A stretch of DNA of 64,000 nucleotides from assembly GCA_964526695.1 (NCBI GenBank), contig CAZGJA010000003.1, forward strand, positions 40,973 through 104,972, given 5' to 3'. Shown in pieces: positions 35,199 to 46,948 of the stretch. This DNA is from JABWBH01 sp964526695. GTDB taxonomy: Bacteria > Planctomycetota > Phycisphaerae > UBA1845. The number at the start of each line of letters is the position of its first letter. Positions within the stretch are counted from its first letter, which is position 1. The notes under the pieces were generated by a model. It was not told the origin of the DNA, did not search any database, and saw nothing but the letters and a program-made list of their open reading frames with translations. The translations under genes were made by a program, and so were the position numbers.

Positions 35199-37484
35199 AT
35201 GACTTCATCCTCCGTGGCCGATCGCATCCTCCGCCTCATCGGGCAGCGCGGGTACACGCCGAGGAGCGCGACGGAACTCGCCGGACTGATGCGCCTCAGC
35301 GACGATGAGCGCGGCGAGTTTCACGACGCCTGCAAAGCGTTGATGAAGACCGGTCGCGTCGTGATGGGCAGCCGCAACGCGCTCATGCTCCCCGAGCCGC
35401 CCGGCAAGATCGTCGGCACCTTCCGCGCCAACCCGCGCGGCTTCGGATTCGTCATCCCGGAGACGCCTTACGCCCACGGCGACCTGTTCATTCCCGAAGG
35501 CCGCTCGCTCAACGCCGTCACCGGCGACACCGTTCGCGCCCGGGTGCGCAAGCGCGGCCGCCGCGAAGGACGCATGATCTACGAGGGCGAGATCATCGAG
35601 ATCGTGACGCGCGGGCGGCGGCAGTTCGTCGGCGAGATCAAGAACGAATTCGGCCAGTGGTTCGTCGTGCCCGACGGGCGCATCCTGCACGCGCCGGTGT
35701 TCATCGGCGACGCCTCCGCCCGGCAGGCGCGGCGCGGCGACCAGGTCGTGGTGGAGATCACCGAATACCCCGTCGGCGAGCGGAAGGCGCGCGGCGTGAT
35801 TGTGAAGGTGCTGGGCAAGCGCGGCGAGCCGGAGGTGGACCTCGAGAGCATTCGCGTTCAGTACGACCTGCCCGCCGAGTTTTCCGAGGACGTTCTCGAC
35901 GACGCGCGGCAGGTCATCGCCGAATATGACGAAGCCGCGGAGCGCAAGCGGCGCGAGGTGCTCGCCGACGCGACCATCATCACCATCGACCCTCCCGACG
36001 CGCGCGACTTCGACGACGCCATCTCCCTGACGCGCAACCGCGACGGCACGATCGAGCTGGGCGTGCACATCGCCGACGTGGCCCACTTCGTCCGCGACGG
36101 CTCGCCGCTTGACGTCGAAGCGCGGCAGCGCGCCAGCAGCATCTACTTCCCGCGACACGTCATCCCCATGCTGCCCGAAGTCCTCTCCAACGGACTTTGC
36201 AGCCTGCAGGAAAAGCAGTGGCGGCTGACGAAAAGCGCGTTCATCACCTATGACGACGCCGGCCGCCCCATCCGCTCGCGCTTCGCCAACACGATGATCC
36301 GATCCGCGAAGCGCCTCACCTACCAGCAGGCGCAGGCCATCCTTGACGGCAAAGCGGCACGCACGCCCAAGCCCATCGTCGAACTGCTCGGACAGATGGA
36401 TCAGTTGGCGAAGACCATCCGCCAGCGCCGCCTGCGCGACGGCATGATCGTCCTCGACCTCTCCGAAATCGAGCTGAAGTACGACGACGACGGACGCCTC
36501 GTCGATGTCGTTCCCGCCGACGCGAGCTTCACGCACACCATCATCGAGATGTTCATGGTCGAGGCTAACGAGGCCGTCTGCCGCGCGCTGACCGACGCGA
36601 AAATCCCGCACCTGCGGCGCATCCACGACGAGCCGAGCTTCTCGGCGATCGAGTCGCTCTCGAAGTTCATCCGCGTGCTGGGGCAGTCGCTCCCGCGCCA
36701 TCCGCAGCGCGGCGATCTTCAGCAACTGCTCGACGGCGTGCGCGGCACGACGCTCACGTTTCCCATCCACTTCGCCGTCCTTCGCTCGATGCAGCAGGCG
36801 GAATACAGCCCGCAGCTCATCGGCCACTTCGCCCTCGCCAGCCGCCATTACGCGCACTTCACCTCGCCCATCCGCCGCTACCCGGACCTGACGATTCACC
36901 GGCTGCTCAATCTGCACGTCAGCGGCGAGCTTCGACGCGCGAAAGCGACCGCCAACGTGCCCGACACCGCCGCGCTCATCGAGCTGGGCAGCCATTGCAG
37001 CACGCGCGAGCGCCACGCCGAGGCCGCCGAGCGCGAGCTGCGCCTGGTGAAGATCCTCCGTCTGCTGGAGAAGCTGGTCGGCGACGAGTTGCCGGGCATC
37101 GTCACGGGCGTCACGCAGTTCGGGCTGTATCTGCAGGTGGACAAATACCTCGTGGACGGCGTGTTGCGGCTGGAGTCCATCGGCGACGACTGGTGGGACG
37201 TGGACACGAAAAGCGGTTGCATCGTGGGTCAGCGCAGCGGCGTGCGCATCACCATCGGCGACCGCCTGGCCACGATCATCCAGCGCGTGGACCTGCCGCA
37301 GCGCCAGCTCGAACTCGCGCTGCCGCTGAATCGACTGAAGAAAACGGCCGCCCCGGCCAACGGGGCTCAAGCCCCGCGCTCCGCCGACAAACGCGCCGCG
37401 GGTGGCAAAACTCAATCCTCAGGTGGGGGTACGAAACGCGGCCGCCACCGAAAAGGCGGCGGACGACGGGGAAAACAGGGCTGA
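35199..37484 (+). CDS. rnr: Ribonuclease R (RNB-family 3'-5' exoribonuclease)
   Basis: From ATG 35199, preceded by GAGAAAGG, the product is 761 residues. Order of domains: an N-terminal helix-turn-helix-like segment (about 1-60), cold-shock domains, the RNB catalytic domain with DPPDARDFDDAI supplying the metal-binding aspartates, and a C-terminal S1 domain. The tail is lysine- and arginine-rich (KRGRHRKGGGRRGKQG). RNase R degrades structured RNA and has roles in rRNA quality control and mRNA turnover. An upstream start at 35109 would add 30 arginine-rich residues. Confidence 0.96.
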   Translation: MTSSSVADRILRLIGQRGYTPRSATELAGLMRLSDDERGEFHDACKALMKTGRVVMGSRNALMLPEPPGKIVGTFRANPRGFGFVIPETPYAHGDLFIPEGRSLNAVTGDTVRARVRKRGRREGRMIYEGEIIEIVTRGRRQFVGEIKNEFGQWFVVPDGRILHAPVFIGDASARQARRGDQVVVEITEYPVGERKARGVIVKVLGKRGEPEVDLESIRVQYDLPAEFSEDVLDDARQVIAEYDEAAERKRREVLADATIITIDPPDARDFDDAISLTRNRDGTIELGVHIADVAHFVRDGSPLDVEARQRASSIYFPRHVIPMLPEVLSNGLCSLQEKQWRLTKSAFITYDDAGRPIRSRFANTMIRSAKRLTYQQAQAILDGKAARTPKPIVELLGQMDQLAKTIRQRRLRDGMIVLDLSEIELKYDDDGRLVDVVPADASFTHTIIEMFMVEANEAVCRALTDAKIPHLRRIHDEPSFSAIESLSKFIRVLGQSLPRHPQRGDLQQLLDGVRGTTLTFPIHFAVLRSMQQAEYSPQLIGHFALASRHYAHFTSPIRRYPDLTIHRLLNLHVSGELRRAKATANVPDTAALIELGSHCSTRERHAEAAERELRLVKILRLLEKLVGDELPGIVTGVTQFGLYLQVDKYLVDGVLRLESIGDDWWDVDTKSGCIVGQRSGVRITIGDRLATIIQRVDLPQRQLELALPLNRLKKTAAPANGAQAPRSADKRAAGGKTQSSGGGTKRGRHRKGGGRRGKQG

Positions 37485-37520
37485 TCCCCGAGCTGCATCG
37501 ACGCGCGGGATGTTCGCTGT

Positions 37521-37753
37521 ATGCAGGTCTCCAAGGTGGGGCAGGTTCCCAACGTGGTGCAGGTCTGCAAGGTGGGGCAGGTCTCCGACCTGCCCCCGGT
37601 CCAGCAGGTCTCCAGACCTGCTGCACGGCGAAGAAGACGTGGTCGCAGCAACCCTCAATTGTGCTTGCCGGCTCAGAGAGCCGGCAGACCAAGGCAGCTC
37701 AGAGAGCTGCCCCACCTTGGAGACCTGCCCCACCTTTGAGACCTGCCCCACCT
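37521..37753. repeat. Inverted arrangement of GCAGGTCTCC / AAGGTGGGG units
   Basis: Left side (37521-37590) has repeated GCAGGTCTCCAAGGTGGGG-like units, including a CAGGTCTCCGACCTG dyad. Right side (37702-37753) has CCCCACCTTGGAGACCTGC units in reverse order. A GGCAGCTCAGAGAGCTGCC dyad (37690-37708) is similar to one at 45413-45436. The feature fills the gap between the convergent rnr and pyk genes and could form long stem-loops in either transcript. Confidence 0.75.
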
Positions 37754-37756
37754 CGC

Positions 37757-39382
37757 TTAGCCCTGCGATCCGTTGGAGGCGCCGATCCGATGGATCGAAA
37801 TCACCGGTTCACGCCGAGTGGCTTGCGGATTGCCCACGAGCAGGACAAGCGCTTCGCGGATCTTGGAAGAAGTTCGCACGGGAGGGGGCGAGGATGTGTG
37901 CGACGACACTCTTGAAGGAGTGGCGGGCGAATCCGGCGAGAGCGCAGGCGGCAGGCCCAGCGCGCGGGCGGCCTCCAGCAGCATGGCGCGGACGTCCGTG
38001 CGCGCGGCCTCGATGCGATACGGAATGACGCCGTACAGCAGCGAGAGCCGGTGACAAACCTGCGGGTCCGACGAGAACCCGACGATGGCGCGCCGCGGGC
38101 GATACTTGCTGATCCACGAAGCCGTCGTACCCGTGCGGCACCAGACGGCGATCCAGTCCGCGTCGAGGTCCGCGGCCACGTTGGCGGCGCTGCGCGCCAC
38201 AGCGGCCGTCGTCGGGTCCATGTCCGCGCCGACAAGGCGGATCGACGATCGCCGGGTCTGGGCATCGTCGAACCCACGATCGTGACAGGCGTTCGCCGCC
38301 GAATCCTGCGTCGCTGAAGCCTCCGACGCGGCGCCGGCCCCGCCCCAAGCTTCCCCGCGCCCGCGCGTCGTGCGCCGCTGGTAATCCGCCACCCCCTGCG
38401 TGATCTGGTTCATCACTTTCAGCGCTTCGAGGGGAAACTGCCCGCTGGCCGTCTCCGCGGAAAGCATCACCGCGTCCGCCCCGTCAAACACGGCATTGGC
38501 CACGTCGCTCACCTCGGCGCGCGTGGGCGTGGGCTGATCGACCATGCTCTGCAGCATCTGCGTGGCCACGATGACCGGACGACCGGCCAGGCTGCACCGC
38601 GCGATCATGTCCTTCTGCAGCAGCGGCACGCGCGTCAGGTCGGTCGTCACGCCAAGGTCGCCGCGCGCCACCAGCAGCGCGTCCGACACGCGGATGATGT
38701 CGTCGAGGTTCTCGATGGCCTGCGGCGTCTCGATCTTGCTGACGATGGGAATGTTCGCGCCGGCGATGTTGAGTCGTTCGCGCAGCGAGATGACGTCGTC
38801 GGCGCGGCGGACGAACGACAGGGCGAGGTAGTCGAGCTGATGGCGGATGGCCCATTCCACGTCGCGCTCGTCCTTCTCCGTCAGCGACGGCAGCGACAGG
38901 TCCGTGTCCGGAAGAATCAGCCCCTTGGCGCTGCTGAGCTTCCCGCCCACGTCGCAGCGACAGATCAACTCGTCCCGCTCCTTCCCGATGATGCAAAGCT
39001 GGATGAGGCCGTCGTCGATGAGCAACCGGTGGCCGACCTGGGCTTCGTCGATGACCGCCGGGTGATTCGTGGAGAATCGCCGCGCGTCGCCGTCGAGCGG
39101 TTGGCGGGTGATGCGGCACTCGTCGCCGCGGCGCAGCACCGCGCCGGGCGCGATCCGGCCGATGCGCAGCTTGGGCCCGCATAGATCGCCGAGCACGGCA
39201 AGGTGCAGCCTCCGCTCATCGGCCACGCGGCGGACGCGGGTGAGCACCGCCTCGTGGCCCTCGTGCGTGCCGTGGGAGAAGTTGAGCCGCGCCACGTCCA
39301 GCCCCACGTCGATCAGCGCGCGAATCATTTCCTCGGACTCGCTGGCTGGACCGAGCGTCGCCACGATTTTCGTCGGGTTCAT
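37757..39382 (-). CDS. pyk: Pyruvate kinase
   Basis: The product is 541 residues. Recognisable elements are NFSHGTHEGH, GDLCGPKLRIG, the catalytic lysine in VSKIETPQAIENL, VARGDLGV, ATQMLQSM and the activation-loop FDGADAVMLSAETASG. It converts PEP and ADP to pyruvate and ATP. Between the barrel and the C-terminal allosteric domain lies a Gly/Ala/Ser-rich insert of roughly 50 residues (starting TRGRGEAWGGAGAAS), and the C-terminus carries a serine- and proline-rich stretch (SSHTSSPPPV), both unusual. It lies convergent to rnr. Confidence 0.96.
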   Translation of the reverse strand: MNPTKIVATLGPASESEEMIRALIDVGLDVARLNFSHGTHEGHEAVLTRVRRVADERRLHLAVLGDLCGPKLRIGRIAPGAVLRRGDECRITRQPLDGDARRFSTNHPAVIDEAQVGHRLLIDDGLIQLCIIGKERDELICRCDVGGKLSSAKGLILPDTDLSLPSLTEKDERDVEWAIRHQLDYLALSFVRRADDVISLRERLNIAGANIPIVSKIETPQAIENLDDIIRVSDALLVARGDLGVTTDLTRVPLLQKDMIARCSLAGRPVIVATQMLQSMVDQPTPTRAEVSDVANAVFDGADAVMLSAETASGQFPLEALKVMNQITQGVADYQRRTTRGRGEAWGGAGAASEASATQDSAANACHDRGFDDAQTRRSSIRLVGADMDPTTAAVARSAANVAADLDADWIAVWCRTGTTASWISKYRPRRAIVGFSSDPQVCHRLSLLYGVIPYRIEAARTDVRAMLLEAARALGLPPALSPDSPATPSRVSSHTSSPPPVRTSSKIREALVLLVGNPQATRREPVISIHRIGASNGSQG

Positions 39383-39564
39383 CCGTGCATTGTAGGCCGA
39401 TGGAGCGGGGTTGCGAACCGCGGCGGGGTCGCGAACTGCGGCGTCAGTGCGGCGCGGCCTAGGGTGGTTCTCCCGGCTGCGTCAGGTATAACGTTGCCAT
39501 GTTTCATTTGCTTCAATGGCCGGGAGTATGCCCATCGCTTGAGCGCACGCCGCGGCCATGCAAC

Positions 39565-40545
39565 ATGCCGCTCTGCGCGGGCGGCATCTTCCTGCTTCTG
39601 GTCGCCACAGCGTCCACCGCCGCCGCGAAGGAAACGCATTTCGAGAAGGTCAAGTTCGAGCTGCTGCAGCTCTACGTGAAGTGCACGACCTGCCACACGG
39701 ATGACAAAGGCGCAGGTCTGACGAAGTACGGACAGCGGCTCTCCGCGATGGGCAAGGAGGCGGGCGTGCAGGAGCGAATGCGGCGGATGGAGCGCCGCGT
39801 GTCTGAGGAGTTGGCGCAGACCGAGCCTGGCGCGGAGAACGACCGCGTGGACATTGACGGCGACGGCGTGCTCAACTGGGTGGAGATTCTGTGCGGCAGC
39901 GATCCGTCCGACGCGACGAGCATGCCCGCCAAGTCCGACCCTGCCGCGCCTGGGTCGCCCGCGCCTTCTCCGGCGGTGCCTGCTAAGCCAGCGCCCGCGG
40001 AGCCGCCTTCGTCTCCGCCTCCGTCGCACAGCGAGAAAGATCGCCCGCAGCCATCCCTTCCGCCCGCCACGTTCGACCGCGCGCGCGTCGAGGCCGTCGT
40101 CGATTGCCGGCTGTGCCACACGAGCGTTGAAAAACGCGGCGGCGGCGGTGCGTCGGCCGGTGAGGACGCGCCCAAGCGCGGCAATCGCGGGGATAGACCG
40201 GGTGCGGAGAAGCAGAACTCGGATGAGGACGATGAAGCGCCGCACAACGCTTTCGGCGAGTTGATCGCCAAGCTCGATCCCCCCGCGCCCGCCGCCCGAC
40301 CCGGCAGCGGCGCTCGAACGCCCGCCGTGAAACCGGAGCCCGTCGATTTCCTCACGCGCTTTCACAAGGTCGCCAACCAAGACCTCGACCGCGACAAGGC
40401 GCGCAACTGGGAGGAGATCGCCACGTTTCATTCGCCCACCGAAAAGGCGGACACGCCCTCAGCCGCCGAACTGACCGCACTGAAGGAACGCATGTTGCAG
40501 GCGCGCCGCGGCGACATCGGCTTCGGCAAAGCCCACTCCCGCTGA
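39565..40545 (+). CDS. Secreted protein with two CxxCH motifs and a calcium-type loop
   Basis: From ATG 39565 the product is 326 residues with a signal peptide (GGIFLLLVATASTAAA). CTTCH (Cys40-His44) is a c-type heme attachment motif, and CRLCH (Cys181-) is a second. The loop DIDGDGVLNWVEI looks like an EF-hand/dockerin calcium site. A Pro/Ala/Ser-rich linker (about residues 120-170) joins the halves. A diheme or heme-storage protein of the PVC type is inferred; axial ligands cannot be assigned. ATG 39499 is an alternative start that would precede the signal peptide by 22 residues. It lies between pyk and a leftward gene. Confidence 0.7.
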   Translation: MPLCAGGIFLLLVATASTAAAKETHFEKVKFELLQLYVKCTTCHTDDKGAGLTKYGQRLSAMGKEAGVQERMRRMERRVSEELAQTEPGAENDRVDIDGDGVLNWVEILCGSDPSDATSMPAKSDPAAPGSPAPSPAVPAKPAPAEPPSSPPPSHSEKDRPQPSLPPATFDRARVEAVVDCRLCHTSVEKRGGGGASAGEDAPKRGNRGDRPGAEKQNSDEDDEAPHNAFGELIAKLDPPAPAARPGSGARTPAVKPEPVDFLTRFHKVANQDLDRDKARNWEEIATFHSPTEKADTPSAAELTALKERMLQARRGDIGFGKAHSR

Positions 40546-40621
40546 ACTTGAATCCAGACTGCAAAGGCCCCCCGCCGGCGTCGCAGGCAGATGGCGTAGT
40601 TGTGCGGCGTAGCTGCGCGGC

Positions 40622-40713
40622 ACGGGTCCGCAGCAGCGGACCCATGCGGAGCGCGAACATGCGCGCGGGCCTTCGTCGCCACGGCCTGGCGAGTACGCCA
40701 GACCGTGCCACCC
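40622..40713. repeat. Two REP-like hairpins
   Basis: An ACGGGTCCGCAGCAGCGGACCC dyad (40622-40643) is followed by a copy of the 12-bp-stem hairpin (40680-40713, CACGGCCTGGCG-AGTA-CGCCAGACCGTG). Degenerate AACGTGGAAACGCAGAGACG units follow. The surrounding gap (40546-40777) has no gene. Confidence 0.8.
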
Positions 40714-40777
40714 ATCGGAAACGTGGAAACGCAGAGACGTCGAAATCGGCGACGGATGATGCACCGTCGAGGCCGCG

Positions 40778-41944
40778 CTAGGGTTGTTGCTTCTTGAGCT
40801 CCGCGACGATGCGGTTGCCGGACTGCTCTTTCACCTCGATGCTGATGCCCGGCAGCGCCATGTCGGACAGCGCGTCCGCGAGCATGTTCAGGTCGAAGGC
40901 CCAGTAGATTTCGGCGGTGACTGTGTCGCTGACCAGCTCGCGCATCTTGACTCCTTCCTCGCCCTGCTGGACGCCTCGGAGCTTCACCAGCTCCGGCGTG
41001 ATGAGGTTGCGGAAGTCGTTGCGCGTGCAGTTGAGGAAGCGAATCTCGAACGTGTGATGCGACGTCGCCCGCTTGCGCCACGCCTCGGCCACGTCGCGCA
41101 GCACCCTCTCCGCCACCTCGGCGGCCAGCTTGTCGAAGGCGTCGTCGCCGCACGCGGAGGACGCCGTCAGGTACGGCTTGGAGGGGCGGTAATTGTTCAC
41201 CGCGAGAATCTTCGCCGAATCGGCCTGCACCGCTTTCACGTTGAGCTGAATGTCCCAGCGGTACAACGTCTTGCCGCCCACGGTCACCGGCCCGCCGGCC
41301 TTCGCTTCGGCGTTGCCGTACACCAGCACGTCCGCGGAGAACTTCGCCGCCACCGCGGACAACGCGGCCGTGTCCCCGCCGAGCGCCGCAAGCTCTACGT
41401 CGCGCCCCTTGACGGCCTCGGAGACGGTCTTGTCCACCAGATCGACGTCCTTGTCGAGGAAGAAGTTCTCCAGCTTGGACTGGCAGATGCCGTTCATCTT
41501 GGGCGCGTTCTTGTCGTCGACGTCGTTGTCTTCGGTGATGACCACCATGCAGCGCGGATTGCCGACGTCTTCCTTGAGCTGCGCGAAGTGGGACCAGGCG
41601 TCCTCGAACTTGGCGGTGGAGACGACGGCGCTGATTTCGACGTAGGAATACGTGCCGTCATTCCAATTCTTGGTGGGCTTGTACTCGCTGATGTAGCCGG
41701 TCACGTCGGCCAGGATGCGGTCCTTGATGAGCTGGAAGTTCTCGACCTGCGTCTGGGCGTTGATGAACACGCCGCATGCCTGCTCCACGGCCTTGCGCTT
41801 GGCGTCTTTGAGCGCCTCGTCGGCGGATTTCGAGTTAGTGCCGTCGGCCTGCCCTGTCGCGGTGACGCGCTGCAACTGCGCCAACGCGGGCACTGTGACG
41901 AACAACAGAACCGCAACGCCCGACCATTTCACGTGATGATGCAT
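40778..41944 (-). CDS. Secreted FlgT/LPP20-like protein of unknown function
   Basis: The 388-residue protein has a signal peptide (VAVLLFVTVPALAQ) and an N-terminal domain with SADEALKDAKRKAVEQACG then SEYKP. This pattern is found in FlgT and LPP20-family periplasmic domains. A CsgG/TolB-like alpha/beta stretch follows (RCMVVITEDNDVDD, DVLVYGNAEAKAGG). FlgT domains stabilise the flagellar basal body, but nothing else here suggests flagella, so a general envelope role is more cautious. ATG 41944 has AAGG at suitable distance. The gene is alone on its strand. Confidence 0.75.
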   Translation of the reverse strand: MHHHVKWSGVAVLLFVTVPALAQLQRVTATGQADGTNSKSADEALKDAKRKAVEQACGVFINAQTQVENFQLIKDRILADVTGYISEYKPTKNWNDGTYSYVEISAVVSTAKFEDAWSHFAQLKEDVGNPRCMVVITEDNDVDDKNAPKMNGICQSKLENFFLDKDVDLVDKTVSEAVKGRDVELAALGGDTAALSAVAAKFSADVLVYGNAEAKAGGPVTVGGKTLYRWDIQLNVKAVQADSAKILAVNNYRPSKPYLTASSACGDDAFDKLAAEVAERVLRDVAEAWRKRATSHHTFEIRFLNCTRNDFRNLITPELVKLRGVQQGEEGVKMRELVSDTVTAEIYWAFDLNMLADALSDMALPGISIEVKEQSGNRIVAELKKQQP

Positions 41945-42162
41945 TCGAAGGCCTTTCTTGATTGATTTCCTAAGCGGAGGCAGCGGGCCGGCTCTTCACG
42001 CCGCAACCCGAGAGCACGCTAATCCCGCTCGCTTCCGGCGGCAATGCGCCCGCTTCCGGCGGTAACGCAACTGATCCTTGCATTGCCAACTCCAGTATCA
42101 GACCCATCAACCCGAGATCCGTTGGCGGCTGCCTTGAAGGCTCCGGCTTCGACCCTTCGCGC

Positions 42163-42199
42163 GGGTGGCACGGTCTGGCGTACTCGCCAGGCCGTGGCG
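42163..42199. repeat. REP-like hairpin, single copy
   Basis: GGTGGCACGGTCTGGCG-TACT-CGCCAGGCCGTGGC lies in a 700-base gap (41945-42645) that has no recognised gene. The same gap holds a dispersed CCCCGACGGTCGCGG piece at 42528-42542. Confidence 0.85.
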
Positions 42200-42645
42200 C
42201 ACGGAACCAGTGCCCACCATCTTCGACTCTCCCGAGGCGGTGCAACGCTCGCCACGGAGTGGCGAACTACCCTGCCGCGAGGCGACGAACCCGTCTGCCA
42301 AGGACCGAATACTGGATCATCGGTCTTGTATTCCTGACGCAAAAGCATTATGAACTTTGGTGCGGTTGCACAAGAGACTGAGGCGGCGGGCGTGGAACCG
42401 GCTTGTCGTTCCGGGCAGGTCACAGGGATTCGACTGCCGGGACGGAACCGTGGAAAGCCTGACCGGTTCGAGCCACGGACGTCAGCGGGCGGGTTCTCCC
42501 GCGTAATGCCTGGTGCGGATGCGCTCCCCGACGGTCGCGGCTCGGTTATTCAAAGAAACCGCTTGACAAGTAGCAGTTGACTTACTCAGCTACGCCTCCT
42601 TGGCGCGTGCCTGATTGGGGCGGCAGTGAATCGCGTTTCTTGAGC

Positions 42646-45309
<2,664 letters not shown>

Positions 45310-45750
45310 GGGATGCGGCCGGCCTGGGCTGATCGCGGCTGCCGTCAGGCATCATACGGAAGTTGGCAGTAGGCACTTCGGCCCTCCGCCGATTCACGGT
45401 GGAGGGCTAGGGTGGAGCAGCTCTCCGAGCTGCCTCGCTCGCCGGCACCGCGCCAACCGCACAGGCTTAGCCTGCGGCGCTCCAGGAGAGTATCCGCAGA
45501 TGACGCAGATTGCGCAGATGAAGAAGGGATGAGGAAACGCTGCGCAGGCCGATCGGCAGGTTACGGACAGGATGCGAGGCAGCCGCGGCGCGCGGGTCAA
45601 CGGCATGGCGCGCGAGGGTGGCGCAGCGCTGGCGAGCGGCGCGGAGCAGCCGTTCCGCGCGGAGGTGCCGCGGGGCGCCGGGCAGCGCCGTTGCGCGGGG
45701 CAGCGGCGTCGCACGGGTAACCCCGTCGCGCCGGGCGTCTTGAGGCACGG
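45310..45750. other. Gap with repeat pieces, no gene seen
   Basis: A GGAGCAGCTCTCCGAGCTGC dyad (45413-45432), an ATCCGCAGATGACGCAGATTGCGCAGATG stretch (45490-45518) and a region of CGCCGGGCAG/GCGGGGCAG units (45670-45715) are visible. No convincing coding frame was found. Confidence 0.6.
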
Positions 45751-46203
45751 ATGAAATTCGAGCATCGCACGCAACCGTTGGTCTCACGATCCCGGTTCGC
45801 CGTCCGACTGCTCAAGCAAGCTGCGATTGCCGGCGGTGTCATCGGCGTGTCACTGGGTCTGGGCGCCGTGGGCTATCACGTCACCGAAGGGCTGGACTGG
45901 ATCGACTCGCTCCTCAACGCGGCGATGATCCTCACCGGCATGGGCCCGGCCAGCACGCTGCACACCCAAAGCGGCAAGCTCTTCGCCACTGCCTACGCCC
46001 TGTTCTCCGGCATTGTCTTCCTGTCCGCGGCCGCGCTCCTGCTGGCCCCGGTATTCCACCGGCTGATTCACCACTTTCATCTGGAGGGGGAGATGGAGGA
46101 GGAGCGGGCCTCCCCACCGAGTGATCCCGCGCAGGGTGGAATCCGTGACCGCGCGCCGGGAAGCGAACGCTCCGCTACAAGGAACTCGTCGACCGTGCCG
46201 TGA
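45751..46203 (+). CDS. Small membrane protein, two-pore/ion-channel-like
   Basis: The 150-residue product has a hydrophobic helix (IAGGVIGVSLGLGAVGYHV), a re-entrant-like segment with LNAAMILTGMGPASTL, and a second long helix (FATAYALFSGIVFLSAAALLLAPV). The arrangement resembles the two-helix-plus-pore layout of small channel-like proteins annotated as two-pore K+ channel family, but no TVGYG selectivity filter is seen. The C-terminal ~45 residues are polar and probably not conserved. GAGG lies upstream of the ATG. The function is not established. Confidence 0.7.
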   Translation: MKFEHRTQPLVSRSRFAVRLLKQAAIAGGVIGVSLGLGAVGYHVTEGLDWIDSLLNAAMILTGMGPASTLHTQSGKLFATAYALFSGIVFLSAAALLLAPVFHRLIHHFHLEGEMEEERASPPSDPAQGGIRDRAPGSERSATRNSSTVP

Positions 46204-46423
46204 AACGAACGCTTCGCTGCATCGAGCCTGTCGTTTTGCAGTAAACCGAACGCTCCGCCCCATGGACTCGGCCATCCACTCCAGCCCGCAGCCATTCCCC
46301 GCATGGCCATGGTCTTCAGGCGCCTGCGGCGACCCGCCCGTCTGAACCGGTTTTGCAGCACCCCTGTTTTCGCCTTGCAGCAGCCGCTTGTCGGGACGGC
46401 CATGACCGCAATTCGGAGGCATG

Positions 46424-46896
46424 TCCTTTGCGCGACTACATCGCCGACAGACGCTCCGGCTGCAGCCAGAGCCGCATCCGCACCTACGCCAATGCCAACC
46501 TCGTGGCCCTCGGGCGGGTCGCTGGGGACAGGAAGCCGATCACCACGGCCAAGACCACCTGCAACACTGCGTTCCCCGCGCACGTGGCCGCGTCGTCGGC
46601 GGCGGCGGCGGCGCGGAACGCCAAGGACACCGCGCGCGGCAGTCTCGATGGGGCGATCCGTCCGCTGGTGGAGCGCCTTCAGGCCGGTTCCGACGTGGAC
46701 GAGGCGGAGCAAGCGGCGCAGATCATCCCCGTCTCCGACCGCACGCCATCGCCGGCGCCCGTGCCCACCAGCGCCCGGTGGTCAACGTGGACACGTCGCT
46801 GTGCCTGCAGCACACGATCAGTTTCGCGGATGAGAGCACGCCGACCCGCACGCGCAAACCGGCGGTGGTCAGCACCGCGGGACTCTTCCGAGCCGC
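46424..46896 (+). pseudogene. Frameshifted remnant of a widespread hypothetical protein family
   Basis: In one frame the sequence reads RTYANANLVALGRVAGDRK, ITTAKTTCNTAFPAHVAASSAAAAARNAKDTARGSLDGAIRPLVERLQ and, near 46740-46775, DRTPSPAPVPTSA. The conserved continuation PVVNVDTSLCLQHTISFAD, ESTPTRTRKPA is in another frame (from about 46777). This matches a family of ~220-residue hypothetical proteins common in Bacteroidota and Planctomycetota, as I remember it, whose C-terminal half continues with EIW and YVAEYD motifs that are missing here. Homology breaks off near 46897, where a dispersed GGAAGCGGTTTCC repeat begins. At least one frameshift plus truncation means a dead gene. Confidence 0.7.
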
Positions 46897-46948
46897 GCCC
46901 GTGAGGAAGCGGTTTCCTCGAACCCGCGGGATTCCGTGTGACGGACTC

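Noticed and set aside
34912..35208. Minus-strand open frame between the MFS and rnr genes
   Set aside because: It is produced by the 12-bp tandem array and has no ribosome site, motif or family similarity.
42430..42500. A GGTTCGAGCC stretch in the region before hppA, reminiscent of a tRNA T-loop
   Set aside because: The flanking bases do not form a 5-bp T-stem and no acceptor, D or anticodon arm can be drawn around it.
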